Shown: one piece after another, positions 36,201 to 48,459 of the stretch
Layout: every line of letters begins with the position of its first letter
How positions within the stretch are numbered: the stretch's first letter is position 1
Assembly: GCA_013397795.1 (NCBI GenBank)
Contig: VZTJ01004380.1
Span: 62,001 to 126,000, forward strand
DNA: 64,000 nt
Reading direction: 5' to 3'
Origin: Orthonyx spaldingii
Taxonomy: Eukaryota; Chordata; Aves; Passeriformes; Orthonychidae
The notes under the pieces: generated by a model
Databases searched by the model: none
What the model was told of the DNA's origin: nothing
The model's input: the letters and a program-made list of their open reading frames with translations, nothing else
Translations under genes and position numbers: made by a program

Positions 36201-36684
36201 TTTGGGCAGCTCAGCAAGGAGTACACAGGCATGCTCTAGAACCACTGGTAATTTCAGGTCTTTATTCCAGAAAGTGTACCTTGGTGTCCTGCCTTCCTCT
36301 GTTTTAGTATATGCCTCTTCCACCTATACCTAGCCTGAAAAGTTCATTTACCATTTTAGCAAGAGTTTCACATCAGAAGATCATGTGTTATCTCAAAAGT
36401 CCAATCACATTTTTCTTGCAAAGGAAATGATGTGTGCTCTTTTCCAGTACATGATTGGTGGATTTACTGAGAAGAGGGGTGCAGATTATAGGCTGATGGA
36501 TATGACAGGCTCAGGAGACTTCGATTTAATCTTGTATTTTTCATTAGCCTATCACTGTCAGTCTTAGAAACCCTGGCTGGATGCTCAGGGGTTGCTTTGT
36601 GTTCATCTCTTTGTGCAACAAACCAGCCTAGTAAGTGTGTGCATTGCTGGGCACACTCCCCTGCTGTTCCAAAAGCAGATTTGT
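33233..36684. other. Unique AT-rich non-coding sequence, possible regulatory patches
   Basis: No gene recognised. From about 34500 to 35090 the sequence is very AT-rich with words such as CAATTAGCAAATTAC, AACAATAATCC and TGTAATTAAGG and no transposon signal, so it may contain conserved elements. The first 700 bases and the part after 35100 look ordinary. Open frames are all below 85 codons. Confidence 0.45.
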
Positions 36685-36770
36685 GGTCGGTGACCTTCAC
36701 AAGTCACTCCCCAAGATTGTGCTGCATTTGCCCCACCTGTATAATGACTTTTTTGTGAACCACCTCAGTG
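36685..36770 (+). mobile_element. Ancient MIR/L3-like SINE or LINE-tail relic
   Basis: The plus strand reads GTGACCTTCACAAGTCACT, then GTGCTGCATTTGCCCCACC, then TGTATAATGAC. This follows the well-known MIR/L2/L3-tail order of GTGACCTTGGGCAAGTCACT, GTGCCTCAGTTTCCCCATC and TGTAAAATGGGGATAATGAC. The spacing is also right, with only a few deleted bases. The family name is uncertain, but origin from an ancient interspersed repeat is well supported. Confidence 0.6.
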
Positions 36771-37668
36771 TCTACTGTGTCACAGCTAGGTATTTGTAAT
36801 ATTACAGTCAATTTGTTTTCAGGTGGAATTACTCCATTTTAGACAGCATTTCTGCAGAGTATTGATGCATTTGTCCTTTTAATCCCTAGAATGTCTAAGC
36901 ACAATGAATTGAAAATTTTAAAAAATCCCAAAAAGTAATTTTATTAGCTGCTGAAATACATTAGGGTTCCTGGACTTTGAACTAGGAAAAATTATAATAA
37001 ACCTTTCCCGAGAGTGGAATTTTTTCCTGACAGATTTTTTTCTGATGCTAGACTAAATTATCATTGTACTGCTTTAGCTTTAGTGGTACATAAATAGCTC
37101 TTTCTTAGTCTGCCTTTATGTAAGATGACAGTAAATAAAGCTACCTTTTTGATCTAAGTTACTCACTGCATGCTGATGGTTAGCCAGATGATGGCTGTTG
37201 TTGGGCAAGCTCAAAAAATAATCCAAGTCTGTGATCTTTCCTCTCCTTTAAGGAGCCTAATTTATTATGGTTGCTGTTATACCTGGAAGGCCTGTAAGGG
37301 ATCACAGAGAGAGGGAGGGAAGTGGGGTTGAAGGAATACCTGATGACTTTGCCTGTGCTTCTTGGTTCTGTCAGTGCCCCGTGTAAAGCCTTTGTGGACA
37401 GAGCTGTGGTCTGTGATCACCCAGCCCTGGTGCCTCTGTACAGGCACTTACGGAGAGAAAAGCAACGGCAACATTGGGCAGGTCTTCACTCACACACTTT
37501 TCTATGCTCAACGTCAAGGCACTGAATATGTTTTTCTTCTGTTGACTTCAAAGCAAGCTCAGATTCTCTCTGACAACAAGCAGCATGAGGTAGCAGGGTT
37601 TTCATTGTTCAAGATCCTTGTCTGAGGTGATATTCACCATCCTGGTTAAACATCTGCAGTTTGAAAAG
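36771..37668. other. Unique non-coding sequence
   Basis: No gene recognised. A let-7-seed-like TGAGGTAG occurs at 37587-37594, but the following bases do not match let-7. Short plus frames at 37322-37625 are unrecognised. Confidence 0.5.
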
Positions 37669-37860
37669 TGTCGTGGGTTTGCCCAGGAAGGGTCAGTCTT
37701 GCAAGTGACCTATGGTGCAGGAAGCAGCACACCTTACCTCCTGAGAAACAGAGCCAGTGACCAGCTAGTTTTGAGTATTGATAAGTATATAATCCAATTA
37801 AAAGTTGTTCCGCCTCCAGGAAAAAACAAACATATTTAAGAGAAATACACCTGAAAAAAA
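37669..37860 (+). mobile_element. Possible degraded avian LTR
   Basis: The segment starts TGTCGTGGGTTTGCCC, which resembles the 5' end of several avian endogenous-retrovirus LTRs (TGTCGTGG or TGTGGTGGGTTGACC types). It has TATA-like AT-rich sequence about 110 bases later (AAGTATATAATCC). I see no clear 3' CA end and no target-site duplication. The call rests mainly on the first 16 bases and is weak. Confidence 0.25.
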
Positions 37861-37919
37861 CCCCCTTTTCCTGTCCTGTTGCTGCCAGAGAAGCAAGCCC
37901 TGTGCTTCTCTCTCTGGTA

Positions 37920-38160
37920 AGACTGGGCCCTTGCCCTCCCTGCCCCTCTCGTCAGAGTGGGGTGGGGGAGGGGGTAGGTTTGGAAAGGAGTTTGCAGCAG
38001 TGCAGCTGAGTGTGGGGGAGGACCCGGCCTGAGCTCTCCAGCTCTGATGCAGCTGGGCAAAACATTCCAATTACAGCGGGCAGAGCTGGGCCCCTGCTCC
38101 AGGCGGGGCAGGGGTTGGGCTGGAGCCGGGCCGGCTCCTTCCAGGCTGGGTCAGCTTTGC
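37920..38160. promoter_or_regulatory. GC-rich segment with G-runs and candidate regulatory motifs
   Basis: The local GC content is far above the surroundings. At 37959-37975 the plus strand has GGGG, GGGGG and GGGGG separated by single bases, and another GGGGG run lies at 38013-38017, so a G-quadruplex is plausible. Downstream are a TEAD-like ACATTCCAATTA (38062-38073) and repeated CAGCTG/CAGCTC E-box-like words. CpGs are few, so it is not a CpG-island promoter. It may be an enhancer or a short GC-rich expansion. Confidence 0.35.
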
Positions 38161-38540
38161 AGAGTGAGGCTAATGAGACTCTTGACTGACTGCTTCTGCA
38201 GCCTGGCTCAGACTTTTTAAATAACCTGGCAAAAGATCATGAGACTGTCGCAGAGGCCTGAGAAAGAAATTAACCCTTTCATTACCCAGATGAAACTTGC
38301 AGACACTTACCTTCCCCTGCACAGACAGAAACAGAGTGAAGACACCTACAAAAACACAGCACAGAGACTCAAAAATCACTGAAAGAAGCAAAGCTAATGC
38401 CCGGAGGGTGAAGCATGAGGAGTGCTTTTACTGTGAAAACTGAAAATTCTTCTGTGAAACCATGGTTGAGACTAAGCTAAAATATTCCCTGTAATATATG
38501 AGGAAATGGTCCAAGGGGGGATGTGACGTTCTACTTGCAG

Positions 38541-38576
38541 GCAGCGCAGCCAGTGAACCAAGGCAACTGTGTAAAG
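38541..38576 (+). other. Candidate 36-nt micro-exon (unconfirmed)
   Basis: A near-consensus donor AAAG|GTAAGTAAA lies at 38576/38577. An acceptor-like CTACTTGCAG ends at 38540, leaving 36 bases. Two of the three frames are free of stops across it, and 36 is a multiple of three. The polypyrimidine tract is poor and no neighbouring exon is identifiable, so this may be a chance donor or an exon of an untranslated RNA. Confidence 0.15.
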
Positions 38577-38683
38577 GTAAGTAAATACTGAAGTAATTGT
38601 AGTCTGATGAAAAGTTTGAGAAGAGACAGAAAAGAAGCTGTAATCCAGATCCCTTGCCCCAGGGAATGGTCAAAAAGGACTTA

Positions 38684-39200
38684 TGTTGCTAGTCATGGAA
38701 GAAGGGGATTTCTTTACTGTTGTAGTAGAACCACTCATCCTTAAAAGAATACCCTATGAACAGTCATAATACACCGTAGTAGCTGTGGGAAAGCTACTGG
38801 TGTGGGAGGGACTTTCCACAACAAGCAGAGATTTTTTTCTCCTGGGTGGCTGCTAGTTGTGAGGCTGAAAACCATAAGAACTGTATTTCTTGTGGAGAAG
38901 TCAACATGGTAAAGCAGGGGAAAACTTCTCTCCCTAAATTACCTGAAGAAAGACTAATTTAAAAGTGGTAAACTGACTGAAAGTCAAAGTGTTGTTTTTT
39001 GTATTGTCATTGGGAAAAAAAATGGGGAGGTGGGAGGAGCAAAGGTATTCTGAAGATTTTGTTCTGGTTCTTAATTTTTTTCCTTCTTTTTAGGTCTCTT
39101 AATAAACTTTCTTTATATGCTTTAAAGTTTGAGCCTGCTTTACCTACTCCTAATCCTTGTCTCACAGCAAAATTAAATAAAATTGAGTAAGTGTGCTACA
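38684..39200 (+). mobile_element. Avian endogenous-retrovirus solo LTR candidate
   Basis: The strongest part is the 3' half. A T/C-rich stretch leads to TTTTTAGGTCTC, then TTAATAAACTTTCTTTATAT with the poly(A) signal AATAAA at 39101-39106, then AAAGTTTGAGCCTGC and CTAATCCTTGTCTCACAGC. This order resembles the R/U5 end of a family of avian LTRs. Upstream, AAAGCAGGGGAAAACTTC and TTACCTGAAGAAAGACTAAT also look like the same family's U3. The 5' edge (TG at about 38684) and 3' edge (CA at about 39200) are estimates, and I found no clear target-site duplication. No gag, pol or env sequence is attached, so it would be a solo LTR. Confidence 0.5.
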
Positions 39201-41757
39201 AAAAGACACTAGCTTGCTCCATGAGTATTCTGTTGCTTAGGATTGCAACTGTTTTGTATGGCATTTTCACACAGGGATTTACCTAAAACCTCCATACTTA
39301 GAACCAAGGTGCAATCCTTCTAGTGCTGGTGAGAAGGAGTCTTGAGTTGCACACATCAGAGCCAAGTGCATATAAAACTTTTTATACTGTAAGCATTCAA
39401 GTGCTTATTTAAAATTCTCTTTCTCCCTCTCACATGTGGTAGGAAGTTGTTCTTCTGAAGCTTGAATATCCAATGTTTGCAGTCAGCGAACACCAGAGAT
39501 TCACAGACAACCAGAATTAAATTGAGTTGGAAACTGATCAAACAGCAACAGAGAAAAAATACCTCAGTTACTTTCATAGATCTAATTCTTACAGAGATTG
39601 TAAAGACCCAAATAGATAAATTCAAAATTTAGGGAAGTATGTGCATCAATTAAATAATTCTTCAGAAATGCATTCGCCACTCCTGAAGGTACAAACCGCT
39701 CAGTTTTCCTGGGCACTTAAACACACATTACATACAGATATCATGTGTTGTACAGCTGAACAATCAGGGGCCAGAGAAGAAAGCAGAAAAAAGGAGAAGA
39801 TAGAGAAACAATGACAGACATGGTTTTTATAAAAACCAACATAATTGTTGCTCCTTTTAAACAGATTTGAAGGTTATATGTAATCACTGTTTCCAACACT
39901 GATCAAAATTAGGATTAGCAGGAAGTTATACTGGTAAAATATTGGACCATGGTATTTGGAAAACTAAAGAACATTCTGATAGTCTGTAGACCATGATTAA
40001 ATAGTCCTAGCTCTTATGGAATTTTTTTTAAAAATCCACAGGATTTTATCACAAGTTTGCTTTGATCTGGATTTCAGAAATTTAGAATTTTCAAGACCAG
40101 GATCTAAGCATTGGTAACATGAGCTGCCTTGCCGTGACAGCTGGTGGGAATAAAACTGCCCACTTAGATGAGATGGAATATGGGTGGGTATCTCCGTCTG
40201 CAACAACCTGGACATTCTGGTCACTATTTTTCCTGCCAGGTAGTCAAGCAGAAAAAATTTGCACAGAGGCAAGAGGCAGAAATTGGTCATCTACAGACTG
40301 AACAATGCTTAGACAAGTCAGTCGGGTCTTAGTCCATCTGTCAGTGGCAGGGAACAGCCTGCCTTGGCATAAATTCAGGAAAGTCCTCAAGCATATGAAG
40401 AAACTTTAACACCTGCTTAGTCCCAAGGAAGCTGAGGGAACCATTTGGGAGCTTAAAGTATGCATGGAAATCTTGCATAGTCAGTGGGAGTGGAATTTCT
40501 AGGATAAAATCCTGCCACTGGACCTTAATCATAGGAATCATAGGAATTGAATACTGGAGGTTCACATTCATATTGATTTTATATTATTTTACTTTTCAGT
40601 TATATATTGTTTCTGACTCTTCAGTGTTACATTTTAAATCTAGTTTACACTAATTTTCAGCCTTAAATGATGAAGGTTTTCAGCTGGCGATGGATTTTAC
40701 ATGCCTTTATTTTGTACTTAGCGTTTGAAGACAAGTTAATACTAAATCCTTCAAACATTTACTCTCCCTCTGAAAAAAACATGGTGAAAGTGCAAGTTCT
40801 AAATGGTCCCAGATTTGAAATAAGAGCTCACTTCTCTTGCTGAACACCACCTGTGAATCAGTTGCAGGATGAATAGGAATGGGAAAAACATACACAGAAA
40901 TTACCCTAAGTGCCCTGTATTTCCTCATGTTCTGCAGCTTACTTGGCTGTGCTCTAGCCTTTTCATCTTTCTTGTTGAAGACTTCATTGATAGCTCTTCT
41001 GAGGTTGAGGGAAATCATTCTCCTGTTGTTCCAGTGATTCCAGCAGGTACTGGAACACACATAAAGACTGGAAAGAACAAAAACTTTGTCCTTTTTTAAA
41101 GATAGTTATGCAAAGACTGTAAAATTTTTAGCAAATCAGTTGGATTACTGATATATTTTCAGGTATCTCAAAGCTTGCTTTTTTATCTTTTCAGACTTGT
41201 TGATGCATTATTTTATTCAGATCCTCAGGATATATGGAACCTCTTTCTTAAAGCCTTGAGAAGCTAAATTGCTGAATCAAGGGATATGACTTGTGTCTGG
41301 ACTACTTAAATGAGACTTTGAAATCGATGTGCAGCCACAAACTTTAAAGAAAGAAAAAGAAAAAGAATGAGACTTTCATTATCATATACTTTCAAACTGT
41401 TGATTCATGGCAGTTTCACAAACTTTCAAGGCTTGATCCATTATAATTTGATTTTTAGAACTGGCAAAAGCCATAATCTGTTCCCTACACTGCCGTCGTC
41501 TAGTCCTCAGCAATACTAGTCTTGAGTGCTTCCTAACTATTCATTCTAAACAACATCACTCAGACTCCTTTTTGCTGATATTAAGCATTTATTTCTCTTC
41601 ACATCTTCTCAAGGTGGCTTTCCAACTGCGTACTGAATGCCACCTCCTAGCTCTATCATGTGAGCAGTACAAGCTATAGGCAAAAAGGTGGTGTATTAAC
41701 ACACATGCAATGCAGAATTAACCAGTGTTGAACAATGCAGTGAACACTTGCAAAGGG
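39201..41757. other. Unique non-coding sequence
   Basis: No gene or named repeat. The 117-codon minus frame at 40707-41060 and the opposing plus frame at 40869-41099 are unrecognised. A short purine patch (AAAGAAAGAAAAAG-like) lies near 41344-41370. Confidence 0.5.
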
Positions 41758-41857
41758 AGAAGAAAAAGAAAAAACCAAAAACCCCAAACAAATAAGCCCC
41801 CCAAACAAACAACAACAACAAAACCCAAACCAAACCAAAACTCCAAACAAGAACCCC
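41758..41857 (+). repeat. A/C-rich low-complexity tract
   Basis: About 100 bp of AAACC, AAAC, AAC and short C runs with very little G or T. It has the same style as the tract at 10602-10685. No retroposon body is seen on either side. Confidence 0.85.
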
Positions 41858-43534
41858 TAGTAATTTGCATTAGCCAGTTGTTTTATGCTGAAGGTCTGTA
41901 AAGAAGAAATGTTACCATGAGACTCCAAGTGCCACCATCTCTCCAGGTCATGCATGGAATGCAAAGTTTAAGAGCAGTGGATGGTGACAGGTTACAAATG
42001 TACTAATTTGAGTTTATTAAACCACCACAGACAATCCATAGAGGATGTTCAGGGGACAACAGAATCTGGTATCTAATTTCAGCATAGATGTACAGCTTAC
42101 ACACCAGAAACTGGCCAATTCAGAATACATAATAATTTATCAGCCGTGTATCACAGCCATTTCATTTTCCCAGTAACATGAAATAGATTAATAGATTGTT
42201 ATGTTCTCATCTCCCTTATAAAAATTCACCAGAGAAGTAGGTGTAGAACGAGCATGCGTCTTTATGGTTCAGCCAGTAATAGGTTACATATGGAAAGATA
42301 AACTGCTTTTAATTTTATTACTTTCATTAAAATAATGCGATGCTCAAAACCAACATTTAATAAACAAACATTCCAGTTTATGGCTGTGACAGTGAGACTT
42401 AAAGTCTGCCTGTCTTTCTCAGAAGGCTCTGCACATTTTTTGCCTCCATCTGCGTGGTTGCTAGAAAGGGTGTCTATTTAAGCCGCCCTGCAGGACGTTA
42501 CCTTCAGAAGAAGATGACATGTCTACAGCTGTGTTTCCAGTGCCAGTGCAGAAAGCTACCCAGCTACCTCACCAGGAGGCCCAGAGTACCTTGCATGAAC
42601 AGACTCCCATGACTAAAGGGATCTTGCTTTTTCATAATGATGTGGTACATGACCTCTGTGTCCATCCTCAGCCCAGGACTGAGCTTAGGACAGTCTCACA
42701 GAGGCAAATATGGCAGGAAACTGTCAGTGTGCACATTAACACAGAGGATGGGTTTGAGACTGTAACAAAGAGGCAGCACACCTGGTCTGTGAGACTTTAC
42801 ACACCGTCATAGCAGGTAACTTAAGATCCTCTGGAGCAAAAGCAAGGCAGTCTAACCTTTCCACACTTTCAAACCAGTTAGGAAGATTTCAGAGCTGTGG
42901 GTGTAAAATGCATATAGAACAGAGAAAAGGGGCAAGGGAAATGAGAACAAGAGATTAACTGCTTAGAAAAATATCAGAAGCAGAGACTCACATGTGAATA
43001 CTATTTTTTGAAGAAAGATGTTGTTAAGGAATAATTTTTTTTTTATAAATGGAAAAGTTCAAACCATGCTGAAAAGCATAACCATGTGGGACAAGAGAGC
43101 AACAGCTGCACTCAAATATTTTCTTAAGAAATGGACATTCATACTCACTCTGTGCTATATCAAAATAACATTTCTGTATATCAGCTTAGTTCACAAGTGC
43201 TTTTGAAAGGGGGTAATTGTTTGTCCTTTCCAAAGCCACTTTTAGCTGGAACCATCATTGCTCCCTCTTCCTGGTAACACACAGTATGCTGGATCCTCAT
43301 AAGCAGAGTATAATATCCCTTTTTGGCAATGAAGGGGGTATTGGCCCCTCAATATTGCCTGAAGAAGGAGAAAGTGAGGACTATGTTCTATCCACATAAC
43401 TTCAATATTTATCCATCCTTGAATCAAACATTCAAGTATAACATGTTAAAAATAAAATGTTCAAGATCTTGCTCATAAATATTTTATTTATGGCTGTGAA
43501 AATATAAGTTGGAATGTCAAACTGAAATATGTCC
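41858..43534. other. Unique non-coding sequence
   Basis: No gene recognised. A 97-codon plus frame at 42519-42812 is unrecognised. A fairly even base composition and absence of simple repeats are all that can be said. Confidence 0.5.
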
Positions 43535-43645
43535 TGCACTTATAAATTATACAGCACCATAAATTTACTGGACATTTTACAAATACAGATATTTTCCCTG
43601 TCCCAAAGAATTTAAGTCTAAATCAGGCATGACAAACAGAAGGCA
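43535..43645 (+). mobile_element. Ancient amniote interspersed-repeat relic
   Basis: The plus strand reads CTTATAAATTATACAGCACC, then GGACATTTTACAAATACAGA, then TTTCCCTGTCCCAAAGAATT, then TAAGTCTAAATCAGGCATGA. This matches the pattern of an old amniote repeat whose better copies read like GCACTTTACAAATACA followed by CCTGCCCCAAAGAGCTTACA and a TCTAA-containing end. I recognise the motif series but cannot name the family with certainty (an L2/L3-like tail or an AmnSINE-like element). Confidence 0.5.
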
Positions 43646-46600
43646 TGGCAAAGGACAACAGTTCAAGACAGGAATGGTGAGAAAAGAGTAAACATTGTCC
43701 GTAGTGATGGGTATAAAGGAACTAGAGAGGAAACATGAAGTAAAATTCTCCTTCCAGGTGCAAGAGTGTTTTATTTCCCAAAGAAGGGGAAAATACCTCT
43801 CTGGAAGTCTTCATTTACATGCTTACTGATAAGTTAACTTGCTGAGTTTTGAAGGTTTGATTGAAGCTTGTTTATGTTTTGATTGTTAATAGGTTACTAT
43901 TCTAAGCAGCCTTACAGAAGGACACTGAATTTACAAGTGATAGCTTTGGGCATAGTAACAAAGTTAAAAACCTCAGCCAGGGGTGGCAGAAGGCTTTGTT
44001 TTGCTTTGTGTTCTCAACTGGGAGAGCCCGTGCCAAGAACAGAGAGGAGTCATGACCATGGTGCAGAACTGATTTCACAGGAAGTATGGAGAGAGTCAGC
44101 AGCATGTGCACAAATCTGACTACACAGGAACCTGGCTGGTGGCAGCATCCCAAATCAGATTTGTTGCAATTTCTGGCTAGCAGAAGATCAGGGTTGATAG
44201 CACTGGGCAGTGTGGGTGTGCTGTAGGCTGGGACCCAGCCCTGTAGATCTCAGTGGATCTGCAGAGGACTGCCACTTCATGGGTCCCTTTTCTACTGAGG
44301 AGTAGAGTGGGCTTTCAGTGAGGTGGCAGATGAAGTATGTGGTGGGATTAAGCATTCTGGACCTCAGAAAGGTGAGCAATAAATACTTGGAGCTCAAGGC
44401 TGAACAAACTCCATGTAAAGTTCTTTGAAGTAATTTCTTCCCTAAATATCAGCTAAAACCACAAGGAATTATACAATTTTCTTTGTTGGTCTTTTCATCC
44501 TGTGCAATAACACATCACTTTCCTCTTCTTAATAAATGCTTGGGAGTAGTAAAAAGTCAGAGCTATTACTCCATAACACAGCAGCAGTGTTATAACTAAG
44601 ATACCTCAAGGGAGATATTGATCAACTGCTGCATCAAGTGCAGTTGCCTCGAGGCAGGAGGCCCCTGTGGACACCTGAAACTCTCATAAAGTGCTTGTGG
44701 GAGCTCCATAGCCATCCAAGACCACAGCTGATGGTAAAGCATGGTTCACCATAGCACCTGAAATTACTCTGGGCATCCACATTTGAGCAGCTGAATTTCT
44801 CATATGGTGCCAAACAAAAGCACAAGAGGGTTTAAACAAAAAACACTATAACATAAGGAACTGGGATGATACTTTACTTCAGCCATTGTTTCCTGACTAC
44901 AATGAAGCAGTGACAAATCTAGATGAATTCTAAAGCTACAAAATGCCGTGTGTATTTACTAGCAACTGAAGTTACTGAACCTTTTGAAAAGGTCTCTTGT
45001 GCCATTATACCTACTTCAGCTTCAGCCTCATTTATTTTGGTCACTGGCAATATGTAGAGTAGTTGAGTGATGAGAGAGATATAGAGTTGCCAGAAGTGTA
45101 CAGACCAGTCTGAGCCTTGGTGGTCTGATGTGTCTCAGAGGTGCTGGGCAGACATGGAGCAGGACACATCAGACATTGTGTAAAGAGCTCTGGCAATTGA
45201 CACATTTTGTCAATAGAGAAATGGTTCACCTCTGCTGTTGGACTGCGTTTCACAGGCTGTGAACTAGGCCAAAAGCTCCCCAACATGGCTTCTTCTTCCA
45301 AGAAGGACAGTTGTTCACTGCTGTCAGTATGCGCCATGGGTCAGGTGTGCTTACAGCACAGGGGACACTTACCCCTCCTGACGACAAGGCATAGCCACTG
45401 CTACTACTGACTTAAGTGTCCGAGGCTTAAATATACATGTAAAGGGTTCCATTCACATTGGTGGATACAAATGCAAACTGTTTACTTCCATGAAGAGAGA
45501 CACATTGGACAATTTTTTTAGATGCACAGTGATACCTTGTGACTTACAGTGGGAGATTGCAGCCATTTTTAGCACATACCCCTTTAAAAAATGACATCAA
45601 GTTTGCAATTACCAGCGCAAACTTGAGCCCTGATTGCAGATCCAGGCTACCTTCCCTTTTCTTCATCAACACCCAGTTGATGAAATCACTGTTGTCCTGG
45701 TTTACTATCTTAATTATGTACAGAGACTATGCTAAAAGCTATTTCAATGGTTTATTCCCATCTCTATCCTTTCTGTTTAGTTCTAACCAAAGGTTAGGAT
45801 AAATGCATTGATCTTTGACTACTGCCTGCTGGGAATGCAAAATATCCAATCTACTAGAAGTCAGGAGGCCAAAGCATCATGGCCCCACAAATGAGTTTGC
45901 ACAGAACTCTGGTTGTCATTTTCTAATTGCTGGATCCAAGTGCTGGTTCCCGAAGAGATGCACCAAGGTGCCACATAGCAAATCAAAGAAGAACTATTCT
46001 TTACAAAAAATTCTCATCATGAATTGCACAATAAAATTTGAAAATCTGTCACGGACAACTAAACTGCTGTTCCAGAGATTTTTCAAAATTTAACACTTAC
46101 AATTGCTTTGTTTTGCCAGTGACAATGTTGGTGCTACCTATAGCAAGTCTAATACTGGTTGTACTGAGGAACACGCAGATTAGAAAAGGCCACTGTGCCT
46201 TAATGTGATGAAGTGCTGAAGCAGATGTCTGATCAGTCAGCAATGCCACAGAAACTGCCTAGATCTCATCACTTTGGTTTTGCAAACTAAAGTGAAGAAG
46301 GAAATTCATACAAAAACTGCTAATATGCTAAATGGTGATCTATAGACTTGAATATCTGTACTTAGCACAACAGCGCTGGATGAGGCTATCAGAACAGTTC
46401 TTGACCTCCTACAGATGGTAGCAAAGAAACTGATTCCATTAGGGCACAACTGTAACATAAGTGTTGATGTCCCCACTTAGATGAGTTAAAAATATCCAGT
46501 TTGTCAGTATGAGAAAGCTTTATGGGAATAGGTTGGCTTCCACAAATTCATCAGGAAGTGTTTGGAATACACAACTTTTATTTCTCCACTTCAGTTAACC

Positions 46601-48459
46601 TTTAGTTGCTCAGACTGTGACAAAGTTTATGTAACACTGCAATCTATATAGAGACAATGCTAAATAGTTACACACTATGAACATTATGTATAATATAGGC
46701 TAATTTAATTTTCAAAGTTCCATAGAACTACAACACTAATATTGAAACAATTTTCTTAATATTACCACAGTAATCAAACCCTGTCAGACTTTTGTTTAAT
46801 GGGAACATGTTAGCATTTTATTCTGTTTTGGAATAAGCTTTGTCTGAAACCATTGGAATTTCCTTTAGAGCAGTAATCCCAGTTACCAACCATTTTTGTT
46901 CCCATTGTTCCTGCATCCCAGATTCCAGCACCCAGAGGCTAAACTTCTTTTCCAGCGTATGTCCTTGTTCCACCTCCCCATGCTCACAAGTCCTGCTGTG
47001 AAGGGTCTCACGGGTTCTCCTTTTGAGAAACAGCCTCTGCAGACAGCACGGGTCCACAGCCCACTCTTCGGAGAGCAATTGTATTGTGTTAGGTTCCTGT
47101 GCCTAGGGCTCTTTGTCAAATAATCTCTTGCAGCACAAACGTTAACCATCCAGCACTGTTTATCCCAAGGAGAGTCCCTGTGGACTACGTTACCCAGAAT
47201 TCTTGACAGGGGAGTTGATAAGTAGTCAATGAGTAAAGAATAAATCATGCTCAGTCCCTGTATTCCTCAAAGTCAGGACTTTTTCTTGCGTAAAAACTAC
47301 TGGCCAGGTGCACAAAATGGGTGCTGGTGACACTAGATAAAAATGTAAACCAAAAATAGTTGCACTTAAATTCATCTCAATAACAAGTGAAAAAATTCAG
47401 ACCCAGTCTTTCTGTTCACCTTCATGTCCCCAGCCACAATGTGTAAAAACTTCCTTTTGCTCTGTTCTGATACAAATAGATATTTTAAAAAATTGCAATC
47501 ATAAAATTTGAGTAAAATGAAACCAAATTCTGTAAAAAAAACACCCAAGGAGGTTAATCTAGCCCCACTAGGATAATGGGGGGCAGATGACTCTGCAGAT
47601 GTTGGAGCAATACGCACATTCCATTCCAGTGATTCCACTACAAGCATGAGTAGAGAGATGCCAACTTCTTCACTGCAGCTAGAGCAGGTGACGGCAAAAC
47701 TCTGGTGTTTCCCTAGGCAGCCACAGCACTGACTGTCAGCTTGGCATTTGAACCCTCTGCTACCAGTTCCTTCAGATCAGAGTGCTGCTTCTTTCACTGC
47801 TGACAGCAGGCATCCAGTTTCAGAGAGGGATCAGTATACTTTAAAAAAGCCTCCTTAAAGTTTATGGTGGTGGAGATGTCACAAAACATTTGGCTTTTGA
47901 TGTGAAGCTGTGTAAATGCTGTAATCATATTTACAGGACATGACTGGTAACATGCTGCACATGAATTCCTTCCTTTAAACTTTCCCATAAAACACATTCA
48001 TCTGCCATTTCTCAGTCTCAACTACCAAAGGATTGAAGTGAAAATAGAAAAACGGAATAGGTTCAAGCAGGGAAAATAGGCCCTCAATGACTGTTCAGGA
48101 GCAGAAGATGAAAGTTCAGCTCCAAATTTCAGTTTGCTGAATTATTATATTCTTATTTGAAAAGTCTGTAAAAGTGATGCTTTAAAGGGTTTTTTTCTTT
48201 GTTTGTTTCAGAACAAACTAGACTCACACCGCATATAAGATTAATGTGAGATCTCAATGAATACGAAGTCCAAGAGCAAGTGTTCACTCGATTACCAGTT
48301 CAATAAATTTTTTTTTTAGCAGTGTGATCTCACTGACAAGTAAGGCTACTCCTGAGTTCCACTGCTTTACAGGGATCTATGGGAGATGCTGTGGAGTAGG
48401 CTATGGACTTCTTCAGCTGCTTTGCTCCCTGACAATACTCCCCTATTAGCTACAAATCA
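43646..48459. other. Unique non-coding sequence
   Basis: No gene recognised. The 121-codon minus frame at 46883-47248 lies in a stretch holding GACTACGTTACCCAGAATTC (47178-47197), which loosely resembles the ZNF143/SBS motif ACTACAATTCCCAGAATGC. A T/G-rich acceptor-like tract ending TTTGTTTCAG at 48211 has no supporting exon. Confidence 0.45.

Noticed and set aside
37587..37608. let-7-like seed TGAGGTAG
   Set aside because: The bases after the seed do not match let-7 and I see no clear precursor hairpin.
46883..47248. 121-codon minus-strand frame
   Set aside because: Unrecognised and overlapped by other frames. It has no coding evidence beyond being open.
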